From: Lunularia cruciata
Taxonomy: Eukaryota > Streptophyta > Marchantiopsida > Lunulariales > Lunulariaceae
Length of the DNA stretch: 64,000 bases
Assembly: GCA_948567375.1 (NCBI GenBank)
Contig: OX419762.1
Span: forward strand, 35,569,034-35,633,033
Direction of reading: 5' to 3'
Part shown: positions 13,501-24,574 of the stretch, piece by piece
Position numbering within the stretch: the stretch's first letter is position 1
Layout: every line of letters begins with the position of its first letter
Notes under the pieces: model-generated
Database searches by the model: none
What the model was told of the DNA's origin: nothing
What the model saw: only the letters and a program-made list of their open reading frames with translations
Translations under genes and position numbers: made by a program

Positions 13501-16500
13501 CTTTTGCTTGACCAACAGACAGCTGCATTACAGAAGATAAAGCAGTATCCTCCTGTAGATCGTCTTGTGTCTTGATCTCCTCCCCAATCTGAGTCAGAGT
13601 ACCCATGAATGGGAGTACTAGATGCACTGTAAGTTAGGCCCTGTGACAGTGTACCTTGAATGTACCGGAAGATCCTTTTGACAGCCTTCCAATGGTTCAG
13701 GCCAGGATTTGCCATATACTTGGCAACTGAACTGACAGCATAAGCCAGATCAGGCCTAGTGCTGACCATGGCCCACATCAAACTCCCCACTGCAGATTGG
13801 TAAGGTACTGTTTTCATATACTCTCTCTCTTGATCAGTTTTTGGACAATCCTGAAGACTTAATCTCACTCCTGACTCTACAGGATTGTAAACAGGTTTAC
13901 AGTCTTGCATATGAAAACGAGTAAGAATCTCTCTTAAATATCTCTCTTGAGATAGACTGATCTTTCTTTGTTTTCTGTCTCTTGTGACTTGCAACTGAAG
14001 ACAATGACTAATCTCTCCCAGATCAGTCATCTCAAAACCCTGTTTAAGAGACTCTTTGACAGAGAGGAGAAGAGAAAGATTATTGCTGGCAAGGATGCAG
14101 TCATCTACATAAAGAGGTAAGATGACAAAATGAGAACCAGAATGGAAGATATAGAGATTAGAATCAGCTCCAGAGCTCTGAAATCCCAAACCTAGTAAAA
14201 ATTGATCAAACTTGTGATACCACTGTCTGGCAGACTGTTTGAGACCATACAAAGCCTTGTAGAGCTGTAAAACCAATTGCCCTTGTTTAGTGGCTTGTGC
14301 TGCTTGTGCTGGTCAGGAGTCAGCAAGCCAGGAGGAATGTGCATGTAGATATTCTCAGTCAATGTGCCATTGAGAAAAGCTGTTTTGACATCAAGAGCAT
14401 GCACTTCCAAATCATTCTGAGCTGAGTAAGCAAGCAGCACACGAATTGTTGTCAACATGACAACAGGAGAGTAGGTCTCTCTGTAGTCAATACCTGGAAC
14501 TTGAGAGAAACCCCGAGCAACAAGTCTAGCCTTGTACCTTTGGATCAACCCTTGTGCATCGTCTTTCTTCTTAAAAATCCACTTACAGGTGACTGCCTTG
14601 CGACCTGCTGGTAACTCGGTGATGACCCATGTTTGATTGTTCTCCATGGACTGAAGCTCATCTTGAATAGCCTTAAGCCACTTACTGGAATCAGGTCCAG
14701 CGATAGCAGCTTCATAAGTGTCGGGATCAGGGTCAGATGCAGAGTAATGCACGCTTAATGCATTAGCAGACTCCAACAGTGCATCATATTTTCGAACTGG
14801 AGTGCGAACCCTGGTGCCTTGATGCACAGAAGGTGCTTGGACAGCATCTGGAGAAGGTAGAGGTTTTGGCCTTCTAGAGTAAACAATGATAGAGGATCCT
14901 GAGGACCTGTGTGGAGTGCCAGAACTAGAAGGTAAGGATTGTAGTGAAGAAGGTAAGGGAGAAGGAATTGTTGGAGCTGTAAGATTGTGGAGAGGAGGTG
15001 ACTGAGTAGGAGTTGGTGGGGATAGACTGTGGGTAGACTGAGAACTAGAAGCAGGAGAGGGAATGAACATTGTCGGATCATAGATGAAATCCAGTTGAAC
15101 ATCCTGAGTGTCAGAACACTGTTTATGTTCATGAGCGGAGGTATGTTCCTGAAACTGAACATCTCTTGACAGAAAAATGGAGTTATCAGATATTTTCTGT
15201 AGTCTATAAACTTTACTATCCGGATCATAACCAAGGAAGATACACTTGGAAGACTTAGAATCGAGTTTAGATCTGGAAGAAGATGGAACATGTGCATAAG
15301 CAATGCAACCAAAAATTCGAAGTAGGGATAGATTATGTTTATAACCAAACCAGAGTTGGAAGGGTGTGACTTCGGAGGAGATGGCTTTGGTAGGACTTCG
15401 GTTTTGCAGAAAGTTGGCAGTGTGTAGTGCCTCTCCCCAGTAAGGCTTGGGGAGTCCAGACTCAAATAACATAGTGCGGACTGCTTCCACCAATGTTCTG
15501 TTCTTTCTCTCAGCAACACCATTTTGCTGAGGAGTATGTGGAGTGCTGAACTGGCACATGATACCTTTGCCTTTGCAGAAAAGATGAAAATCTGCAGAGT
15601 TGTATTCACCACCATTGTCTGAGCGCAACACCCAAACCTTCTGATTGAGTTGAGTCTCTGCATAGGTCACGTATTCTTGAAAACAAGTAAAAACTTCATG
15701 TTTGAACTTGAGTAGATACAAGAATGTGTACCTTGTGTAATCATCAATGAAGGTCACAAAGTATCTGTAACCAGTGTAGGTGGCAGAAGAGATGGGACCA
15801 CAAACATCAGAATGGATGAGAGCCAATGGAACAGTGGCTCTAGTAGCTCCTTCCTGAGGTAAGGGAATTCGAGTTTGCTTGCCATGAAGACAAGGTGAGC
15901 AAACAGGAAACAAATGAGGATGGATCCTATCCATCCCAGCAACCAGATCTTTGTCTTGTAGAAGTTGAAGTCGATTCTTGCTGATGTGCCCAAGTCGTCG
16001 ATGCCATAGGGAAGTAAGAGCGGAATATGTATCCCTAGTTGGAATAGAGATTGCAGCAGCTTGAGATGGCTGAGACTGAGTTGATGTAGAGACTGCAGCA
16101 TCTTGAGGTTGCTCAATGGACTCTCCCAGAAGCCAAAAGTTATCCAATCTAGGACAGGATGCAATCAGATCCTGCAGATCATCATAAAGGAAAATGCTGG
16201 TTTCCTTTAATTGAAATGATCCATGTGACTTGCTCAAATGAAGTGCTGAATAGAGATTCTTGTTCAGCAAAGGAACATGTAGAACATCTTCTAGCATGTA
16301 GGACTTCCCTGAACAAGCAAGCTTAACAGAAACTGTCCCATGGCCTAGAATAGCAATGTTGGAACCATCAGCCAAATAAACTTGTCTAGGTGGTGAGTAT
16401 GCTTCATAGACCAAGAAACAGGTTCGTTGGTAGGTCATGTGCTGAGAAGCAGCAGTGTCGATGTACCATCTCTTGTCCTGAGTGACTGAAGGAACAACAT

Positions 16501-19500
16501 CAACGTTGTACAAAGAGAGGTGAGTTGTAGAAGCATTGGAGTGATGGTGTTCCTTGCCTTCTTTCTCCCTTGTATCAGCAATGCGCTTGCGACAGTCTTT
16601 GATGTGATGTCCCTTCTTTGAGCAGTAGTGACAGATGATAGAAGGTCTGAAGGAATTTCCTCCAGAAGATGTAGAGAAATAACTCTGATTCTGACCGGAA
16701 GGTCTGCTGAAAGAGTTCTGACCAGGGGAAGGATTCTGACCAAAAAATCTGCTGAAAGAGTTCTGACCAGAAAAACCATGAGATTCATTCTTCCAGCTCC
16801 CCTTGCCTTTACCTTTGTTTCTGTAAGTAGATGTAGAGCCTTGTGTGACTGCTAGAGCAGTTGTTTGCTCTACAAGACCTTCATACTTCATACTGATCTC
16901 TTCTTGAAGAAGAAGAGCAATGACATCAGAGAGATGTAGTGCCTTCTGTGTTCACAATGATTGCAGAAAATACTTGAAACTAGAAGGCATAGATCTCATC
17001 AAATGGAGCTTAGCCTGCTGGTCATCGATTGGGTTGTTCACTGCAACTAATTGGGTGAGGACTCCTCGAAAATTGGTAATGTGCTTTGCTACACTGGTGC
17101 CTTCACGCATCTTCAAATTCATCAAAGTGTCCAGTAGGTACATGATTGTGACATCATCGGTACCTTCGTACATGGTTGTTAAATCCATCCATGCTTCGCT
17201 TGCCAACATGTGCCTGCTGATGGTAGGAACAAACTCAGGAGCTAATGTTGAATTGTTTGCTTCAAGAGCAACAAGATTCATATGCTCCCAATCAGGTAGA
17301 GTAGCAGCTGAGGTGGGCTTAACTTCAGTACCATCAACAATTGTAAAAACTGAAGCCACCTTCAGTTTGAGGGCAAGACAATGTTTCCAAGATTGGAAAT
17401 AATTGCCATTGAATTTGACAAAGGTTGAGTCAAAGCGTATGGCTGGAGTAGTGAATATTGCACCAGCAGGAGCACCAACACCAGCAGCAAGGCCAACACC
17501 AGCAGCAGCAGGACCAACACCAGCAGTAGCAGGAGCAGCAACACCAGCAGCACCAGCAGCAGACATGATGATTTGATGCACAGAGGATAGTGGAGATTTT
17601 CTCTCCCAAAACCCAGAGTAATAGAGGAGGCTAACAGAGGATATAAGAGAAAATTCTCTCCTAAAACCCAGAGAAAGAGATACTCTTCAGAGGAGGAACA
17701 AGGGACTCTTGTTTTTCCAGATACACTAGTGTGTAAAACTTAGGTCTCTCAGAATTTCGAAATTTGTGTGTGCTAAGGCGTCCCCTAGCAGCTAAAAGGA
17801 ATTCTGAAACTTAGAGCTCTGATACCATGTGAGAAAATGAAATGAGCAGTATGTACTTGATTGGTTGAACTAGTTGGTAATCCCAGAACTGGGATTATAT
17901 AAGTACATGAGCATACTCTTAGAGCACACCTTTGCATCTACAGTGTGAAATGTGTAACTCATGTGCTCTTAACTTAACTCTAAGGTGTTCACATGTAACT
18001 CATGTGAACAGTAGCTCATGCGTGAACAGTAGTCATGCGTGAACAGGAACTAACATGTCTATTATAAATCTAACAATTTCTGTCACTGGTTTCCTGTCCT
18101 CATTTTTCACTGCCCTATCTCATGATTTTACCTCATCGGTTTTGGTGTTTATTAGTGTTCTTGCCCCATATAGGCATCTACATAAGACTGCAATCTCTAG
18201 TTTCAGTTTCTTCATCCACGAATTGCTTGAGTTTTCACCTTGCAGCCACTGAGCAATCCTTCAGCCTATTACTTTGCTAATGAACCTAGTCTCAGGTGTT
18301 TGCTTTAAGCGCGTATAGGTTCAGATCAATTTGGTCTCGAGAAGTCTCACGCTTGTAGATTAGTTGTTTCACTTGAGACAAGTGAAGGCTTATGCTATTT
18401 GAGAGTGTTTACATCCATATGCATATGAGAGGTATTACATCCGTCTTGTGTTATGCAGGGGGGATCTGTATACGTCAAAAATCTGAGCTTTTCGACGACT
18501 CAAGAAAGTCTGAAGAAACATTTTCAGCAACTTATCAAACGAGGTTCTCTTCGCAGCGTGAGGGTGAGTAGTTTACTGGGTCCACTCTATCCCTGTCATT
18601 TGCCAATATACTTCTTGCTACCCACTAATTTGCTTTCCTGTCAGTCTTTCCGGCAGGTGAGTGCAAGTATCTTGATATGGACCAGCATGTTGCATCATGA
18701 TTCTGATCTTGGATTATCAGGACACAGAACTGATGGTTTTTCACAAGGCTCTATATTGTCAACTTCGTTTATTTCGCTCTCGATTAGTGGTTTTGTAGAC
18801 AAAATTTGTCGAGCAATGTATCATCAGGGTGGTTTAAAGCTCGGTTGTTTTAAGTATGTCAGTAAACTTCGGATTGTGTTATACCAGATAAGTACCAAGC
18901 CAACCAAAAATGGCGGCAAAGCTCTTTCAATGGGTTTTGGTTTTGTCGAGTTCGACAGTGTTGAAACTGCTGTTGAAGTTTGCAAGCAATTCCAGGTGTT
19001 TACAGCGTTTCCCAACCATTTATTTTTCTCAGAAGAAGCAAGAAACGATTCTTGAAGAATTATCACTCTCGCGTAGGAACTAGTGAACGAAGTTCTGGTC
19101 TTCTAGAACAGCAGATTGTACTTAAACATATTATCTTGTCAGATATTGCTTTCCTCTTGCTGAACGCATATGCTAAACTCCTAAACTCTTGCTGAACTCT
19201 AATGCTTGTGGTGTGTATCTTTGCCTAATATCACTTCAAGCGTTTGTGCACAGGGTACTGTCCTGGATGGCCACGCGTTAATACTACAACTAAGTAACAC
19301 ATCAAAGAGAGGGGAATCAGATTCATCATCGAGAAAGGGCGTTAAGCAAGGGGCAAAGGATGAGAGCTTCACCAAAATTATAGTCAGAAATGTGGCATTT
19401 GAAGCTACAAGGAAGGATTTGCAGCAATTGTTCAGCCCATTTGGACAAGTTCGGTTACAACTCTCAGCACGAGCTTCGTGTTTTTGTCTGAAGCTGTGTC

Positions 19501-20297
19501 GTTGTTTGCGTGGTAGATTGAGTGGGCACTACGAGCTATTTATCCAACTTCATCCAGATGAGGGACATGGACTGAACCACGTAGATCAGTAGACGCGCGA
19601 GAGTTGAGTCGGTTGCAAGTTACCCTTCCTTCGAGAAGTTTGTTTCTGCGTGTCTGATCTCTTGTGTCTGGGGGACTTGAACTTACTGTTCTAATGTCAC
19701 AAGCTAACAATTTCGCACTCTGCGGCTTTGTCCCAGCTTAAAAGTCTCAGGTTGCCCAAGAAGTTCGATGGCAACCACCGTGGTTTTGCTTTCGTGGAGT
19801 TTGTAACAAGACAAGAAGCACAAAACGCCTTCGATGGCTTGAAGAACACTCATCTATACGGACGACACATGGTACATATTGTTTACCAAACAGATTCGTT
19901 ATAATGTATCTGATAACCTATCTGCGCTCAGTTGTCATACATATTTCTAGAACAATGTGTATAAAAAGTGCTCTTTTCTCAGAACTAGTATTGTTTATAA
20001 CCAGTATCTGAAATAACTAGATTGGATTGTATTAATTTCTTGGCCATCTGCTTTCTTTGCATGGTGTTCTTGCCTGACACATGACTTTTTGGTTTGATTC
20101 CGCAGGTTTTGGAGCGAGCTAAGAATGGCGAGAGTTTAGATGAGCTTCGGGCTCGCACTTCTCAACAGTTTTTTGCCGAAAATGGCGTGGATGTGAAACC
20201 AAGAGAACCCGCTGTATCTGGGAAGGGCTCAGAGAACTCAGAACGTCCTAAAAAGAAGCAAAGAACTCTTTCTTCATTTGAGGATGAATTTCAATAA
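7546..20297 (+). CDS. MRD1: MRD1/RBM19-type five-RRM nucleolar RNA-binding protein
   Basis: This is the plant orthologue of yeast Mrd1 and animal RBM19, a component of the small-subunit processome needed for early pre-18S rRNA cleavages. Coding exons: 7546-7656, 7923-8037, 8485-9413, 9980-10111, 10456-10548, 10952-11069, 11439-11762, 11992-12056, 12341-12530, 18459-18563, 18888-18995, 19254-19448, 19737-19871 and 20106-20297. All introns are GT-AG and all phases agree. With a split start codon the protein is about 937 residues. RRM1 (about 2-80) has ICVKNIP and QFGFVGY. The family signature [19 protein letters not shown] follows. An acidic linker lies at about 280-322. RRM2 (about 375-455) has [11 protein letters not shown]3 (about 570-645) has VILVKNLPF and a degenerate RNP1. 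RRM4 (about 696-780) has VYVKNLSF and GFGFVEF. RRM5 (about 804-885) has IIVRNVAF and RGFAFVEF. The C-terminus is basic (RPKKKQR). Five RRMs match Mrd1; animal RBM19 has six. The gene appears intact despite a Copia insertion in intron 9. Confidence 0.92.
12888..13117 (-). repeat. Copia 3' LTR
   Basis: This 230-bp LTR lies at the left end of the antisense Copia element and abuts the target duplication atttc (12883-12887). It differs from its partner at two positions (near 12928 and 12971) and lacks an 18-bp tandem copy of the CATGCGTGAAC motif region. Confidence 0.95.
13118..13126 (-). other. Copia polypurine tract
   Basis: The minus strand reads AAGAGGGGG immediately upstream of the 3' LTR. 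This is the expected priming site for plus-strand DNA synthesis and confirms the element's orientation. Confidence 0.9.
13140..14276 (-). pseudogene. Copia pol, 3' part: RT C-terminal half and RNase H
   Basis: A 378-codon open frame carries the reverse transcriptase active-site motif YVDD (residues 56-59). RNase H follows, with SDSDWGGD, a RRSTGGY motif and [10 protein letters not shown], ending shortly before the purine tract. It is the continuation of the frame at 14192-16891, displaced by a one-base deletion near 14276, where the upstream frame reads NKGNW and this frame picks up at [14 protein letters not shown]. The frameshift falls inside the RT palm, so this copy cannot make a full polymerase without correction. 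The neighbouring reading frames are otherwise clean, in line with a young insertion. Confidence 0.93.
14192..16891 (-). pseudogene. Copia gag end, protease, integrase and RT start
   Basis: This 899-codon frame contains, in order, the nucleocapsid zinc knuckle [14 protein letters not shown] (residues 87-100), the protease motif WYIDTAAS (Asp at 145), and the GAG-pre-integrase HHCC region (HRRLGHIS...CLHGKQ). The integrase catalytic core follows, with the RSDNGGEY and [10 protein letters not shown] motifs, then a proline/serine-rich linker and the N-terminal half of reverse transcriptase ([27 protein letters not shown]). It is in the same frame as the gag segment at 16952-17581 and is separated from it only by one TGA. 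It ends where a one-base deletion disrupts the RT frame. Order and motifs are those of plant Copia polyproteins. Confidence 0.95.
16952..17581 (-). pseudogene. Copia gag, N-terminal segment, ending at a premature stop
   Basis: This 209-codon frame starts with an alanine/glycine/proline-rich leader encoded by GCN-type repeats. It continues into a typical Copia capsid ([45 protein letters not shown]). A TGA at 16952-16954 ends it, and the same frame reopens directly downstream ([15 protein letters not shown]) and runs into the zinc knuckle. The stop is therefore most simply one substitution in the gag of this copy. Initiation may be at the second Met (MSAAGAAG) rather than the first. Confidence 0.9.
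17816..17827 (-). other. Copia primer-binding site (initiator-Met tRNA)
   Basis: The minus strand reads TGGTATCAGAGC directly inside the 5' LTR. This is the standard complement of the plant initiator methionine tRNA 3' end used by many Copia elements. Confidence 0.95.
17828..18075 (-). repeat. Copia 5' LTR with TATA box and palindromic U3 motifs
   Basis: This 248-bp LTR at the right end of the antisense element has a TATA-like TTATATAATC on the minus strand (17893-17902). It also has a near-palindrome at 17987-18009 (arms GTTCACATG and CATGTGAAC) followed by repeated CATGCGTGAAC units. The extra 18-bp unit relative to the other LTR lies in this cluster. Confidence 0.95.
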
Positions 20298-20571
20298 AAG
20301 ATGCCCTTCAGATGCCACAACTGTTCGCTGCTGCAAACTTATGTCTGTAGTGACGATGTCAGATAGTTTATTAAGCATCAGTCATGATCAGGACCTAAGG
20401 GCGGACATTATTGTCCTTTACGTTGTTGTATACACTCTCCTACGTACGGACCCTGAGCGTGCTGTAAAATAAATCACAGGAGAGTCACATCTATGTGCAA
20501 AACCGCACTTCAGCCCTGGTGTCAAGGATTACAACGAGGATGTGCAGCACTTTTGTAACATATTAAACCAT

Positions 20572-20624
20572 GTTAAACCATGTTCGCCAAACTTACTTCA
20601 AGAAATTGGCGAACATGGTTTAAC
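20572..20624. repeat. Perfect 19-bp inverted repeat (hairpin) with flanking 11-bp direct repeats
   Basis: The arms gttaaaccatgttcgccaa (20572-20590) and its exact reverse complement (20606-20624) are separated by a 15-base loop. The unit is enclosed by direct copies of ggattacaacg at 20526-20536 and 20636-20646. It lies 275 bp past the stop codon of the MRD1-like gene, so it may be in the transcript's 3' region. It could be a tiny MITE-like insertion or an RNA hairpin; the sequence does not decide. Confidence 0.85.
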
Positions 20625-21947
20625 CTCTACACTGGGGATTACAACGTCATAGATGACCATAAGATGGAAACTGGTTGCATCGTACTGACAGAGGTTGGTT
20701 AGTACACATTGTGCAAATCGGTGCACGGTACTCTTATGAATAGCTATCCCTAAAACCACTTTAAGGAAACAAACTCCACTCTGCAGGATATACGACTGAG
20801 CAAACTTCACACATGCAGTCGTCTCTACCTACTCCACCACCTAAAGTTGAATCACCAACTATAGAGTCCTCTGAGTTACTAACTGAGCTTCTCTGGTTTC
20901 TTCCAGCTAAAAAATGCAACTATAGAAAGGTGTGCTTTATAATGCTTGTAGCTAGAATAAACAAACTAGCTTCGTTCGTTTACTTCAAGTTCAATTTAGG
21001 TCAGACCCGAGTAGACGTGTCAAAACCTTCAGGACATTTGCACTTCCACTAAAACTGCATATGACCAGGTGTATCGAAACAGCAGTGCTCTCACTTAATA
21101 AAGTTCAACGTTGCGAAGTTTGAGAGCATTTCGAATTCGAAACCCTATGACCAAGGCTGACGCTTGGGCCATTCAGTATCCTATAGGCGGTGCATTTGGT
21201 TCTTTCCATGCTCCAATTGCTACACCAAGCTGTGGTAGCTGTAGCGTTTGGATTTTCGTGAGCTGTAGATTCTGTGCCTCTACTTCGGTAAATGTGTGTA
21301 GTCACACACTCATCAAATTTAGTGGATAAATTTTTGTGTAGGAGGGCAAAATCAGAATCTGGACATATGTCGTGAGAGGGTCGTGATTGAAAAATAAACA
21401 ATTCTTATTTGCACATGTTTCTGCGAGGAGATATAGAGCTTGATTTGGATGGGGACCACTGTAATCAAGTGACAGTGATTTGATGTCCAGACTCCCATGG
21501 AATCTAGTGGCTCCACCCACAAACAGATGATCTCCTGCTCCTGTCCTCTTACATATCCTTGATCTGCTGTTGAAAGCCTTAGATTTCAAGTTTTGATATG
21601 GTTCTCCCGAACAATTTGGGGGTGAATCATACAAAAAGGAGTTGGAATCTTTGCTGAAATTAACTCCACCAGAACACAAATGGTGCTGAAATAATTCTCT
21701 AATTTCTGATGGGCTATTTGGCCTCCAGTGAAGGAACATTAAAATTGACTACATTCGGACGTTCTCCTCAGATCTCTTCACTGACATATCACAAGTACAC
21801 TTACACTGAGAAAATAAGACTGCCTGTACTACTCACGCGCCCTGTAGATTTTTTTCCCAGTTCTGAGCAAAGTGTCCACAGTCGTGCAGGATCTGTTGAT
21901 TATTTCCGGCTCGTATAATTTCAGTGCAGCGGTGAACCTCCTGCAGG

Positions 21948-21972
21948 ATATATATATATATATATATATATA
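21948..21972. repeat. (AT)n microsatellite
   Basis: An uninterrupted 25-base alternating A/T run, a simple sequence repeat of no assigned function. Confidence 0.95.
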
Positions 21973-22040
21973 GATACTAGTTACTACTACCTGTTTACTT
22001 AATTGACATGTGTTTCTCGTTTTTGCACCCAAAATATCTT

Positions 22041-22107
22041 CAGATCTGAACACAACCCTACAAGATTAAATCATCAGATCTGAATACACCCTACAAGACT
22101 AAATCAT
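22041..22107. repeat. Two-copy 34-bp tandem repeat
   Basis: Copies begin cagatctgaa at 22041 and 22075 and end aaatcat. They differ by a few substitutions and one base of length. Confidence 0.85.
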
Positions 22108-22929
22108 CTTACAACCACTCATGCCGTTTTGAATCCCAATTGTTTAGTCTCCACTCGCCAGTTTTACTGCTACCGCCGACATACGAGTTCCGTTGATAGA
22201 AACTTATATTTGAATTGATGTGAATGAACGAAAATGTAGTACGGAACCGTCCAGTCTGCCAAGGGCAAAGAATGCATGGAAATTGTTTCAATCAATGTCT
22301 AATTGTAAAATGCCAAACATACAAGCCAAATGCTAGACTTATGCAAGTTGTACAGCTCGTGACTCCGTGACCTCCAGGCATTACTCCCAAGTGTCCGAGT
22401 CAAGAAATTGTCCGGACTTTCTCTGTCTAGTCGCTACAGCTCAAAACATGCGGACTCAAGATTCAAATACAATGTCACTGTGACAAGGCTACTAGAATGT
22501 CTGCACTGTCTTGAGAGAATGTTGTTATAGTTAAGTTGCTTATCTGGACGCAATAAGTAAACAACAGCACTGTACACAGTTCATATTTTGAGCTATTTGG
22601 GAACGTTGTAAGAGTGTAAAGCTCCCGTAATTTGCCGCTGCACTGTCCACGAAAGCTGTGGAAAAGTTTAACATGAATTTGATATGCTAATAACGGATCT
22701 AACACAATTCCATTGGATTTCACACAGTAGTGACCTGGAATACGAAGCTCCCGTGTTTTGTGATTTGTCGCAGCACTGTCCACCGAAGATATGACAATGC
22801 TTTCTCAAACGCATGGTAAGGGAGCAAGAGTACACACTAGTGACTCATGCTTCCTCACTGAACTCAAATTACGGATAAAAAGTGTATACACTGTAACTAG
22901 GTGCCGTCTGCGTCGTCTATATTCCTGAC

Positions 22930-24574
22930 GTTTTGGATGACTGGGGTTCATAGCTGTCTTAAATCGTGAGCTTCGTTGTTGAGTAGATGACTCGCTTGAC
23001 CTATTTATTATACAGTGTGGCCGATAAGGAAGATGGTGGACACTGAGGGTGATTGTTCTTCATCACCAACAGTAGCATGCAATGTCGATGCACATATGTC
23101 TCCACATTGCAGGAGCTCGTTATGAATGGGATGGCCTTAAAAGAAGATAAGAACTCGAGGAGGCACCTCAAACGAAGGATGCTTTAAGGGCAACAGTGGA
23201 GAAGGAATGTTCTTTCTCGGAGGGAGGAACGACCATTTATAGCGATCAAGGTAGTTCCAGTTTTTACTACATCCAAAAGAGGACAAAACCAATTTTTACT
23301 TGACTGCCGTGGATAAAAGGTTGAAGAAGGTTAACCTCGAGGAGGCCATTTTGTTGGCAATTCTCAAGGCTTTTGCTAACTAATTTCACATTTTACTTTT
23401 TTCTGTAATTATAAGTTTCAAGGGTCCCACCATTAAATCAGAAGAATTGGTTATTGTTGAAATGTTGAACAAATTAAGAACGGGTGTCCATTGGATATAT
23501 TTTGTCTAAATATATCTGCATATTTTGGATTTGGTAGTTTGTTTCCTTCAATCTAGTGCTTTGTCTTATATGGTTTATTTATACTTTTCTTTTAAATTAT
23601 CATCTCTTGTGATCTCATGTTAAAATCATAACCCTATGATTATCATAAAAGATTTTATTTTATTTTGTACTAAAACTTGAAACGATAGATATTAAAAGTG
23701 AAAGAATATGTTTTTTCATACATATTTCTTTCCAGATTTTAAAATATGAATTGTGCATTTATATTTATATTTATATGATAGTACCTATTAGTATCTTTTA
23801 GGGTCTTATGTTTGGAGATCCCTAATATATAAAGGCAGAATCCCTTGAAAGACCTTACTAAGGTGTAGTGGTGACAGCCCAAATGAAGTCTATGGAATCT
23901 TTCTTGATTGTTGCAGTTTCGGATCCTAACATTGTAAATGTAGTACCCTAGAAAAAACTATACAATTTTGGTTTCAACGGCTTGACTATTTGGACTTTGT
24001 TTTTATATTCTTTTCACTCTATACAAAACCTAAAGACCTTCTAAAAACTTCATAACAGCTTGAAAAATAATAATAAATAGAAAATAAAATATTCAATAAT
24101 ACAATGTCACTTAAAATAAATTTAGATAGAGAAGACTATGATACTTCCAAAGATAGAATCTTTTGCATCTTAGTGTAATCCAAATGGTATTGAGTACTCT
24201 TTGGTCCTCATATACTATGGTTTTAGATTCCATAGTCAGAAAACAGTTTTCCCAATAAAAGGAAATTGTAGTTTCTTTTCTTGTAACTTTATCATTTAGG
24301 TTTTGTTTTATATGGTTTTGATCTTCTTGGATGAAAAAATGAATTAAATTAAAAGGACCACAACCACTTGAAACATATAGTAGATTTACAGCTGCAAAAA
24401 AAGTATAAATAAAAACTATTTTCCTACCCGTTCAAATTTGGTCTCCAAAATCATCTTCTAAGCTCTTTAACTTTAAAACACACACTCATAAATTTTTGAA
24501 CTTCCTTAAACCAACCAATTATTTCCAGTTTAAAAAATGAAAATTATTAATCTTCAAAATTGACATGTATGAAA
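22930..24574. other. AT-rich intergenic sequence, no gene seen
   Basis: Base composition falls to clearly AT-rich from about 23.3 kb. A short plus-strand open stretch near 23110-23190 (containing MNGMALKEDKNSRRHL) is too short to support. No structured repeat or RNA gene was recognised. Confidence 0.5.

Larger units (their letters stand above)
12883..18080 (-). mobile_element. Ty1/Copia LTR retrotransposon in intron 9 of the MRD1-like gene
   Basis: The element occupies 12888-18075 on the minus strand, antisense to the host gene, between target duplications atttc (12883-12887 and 18076-18080). Its LTRs start TGTGAG and end CTAACA in host-strand orientation. The right one (17828-18075, 248 bp) is the 5' LTR and the left one (12888-13117, 230 bp) is the 3' LTR. 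They differ by two substitutions and one 18-bp duplication, so insertion is recent. The primer site and purine tract are both present. Domain order gag, protease, integrase, RT, RNase H defines Copia. Removing it would shrink intron 9 from 5,928 to about 735 bp. Confidence 0.97.
20298..22930. other. Intergenic region downstream of the MRD1-like gene
   Basis: The first several hundred bases are probably the 3' untranslated region; AATAAA-like signals occur at the stop codon (20293) and near 20468. A minus-strand open segment at 21302-21739 (containing HWRPNSPSEIRELFQHHLC) has some coding texture but no recognised domain and no confirmed splice structure. Short repeats of a CAGCACTGTCCAC-type motif occur near 22640 and 22770 (about 126 bp apart). 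No other gene is supported. Confidence 0.4.

Noticed and set aside
13216..13575. Plus-strand open frames within the Copia element
   Set aside because: They are antisense to the RT/RNase H coding sequence, which carries all the conserved motifs.
14755..15663. 302-codon minus-strand frame overlapping the Copia pol frame
   Set aside because: It is out of frame with the integrase/RT motifs and has no recognisable domain.
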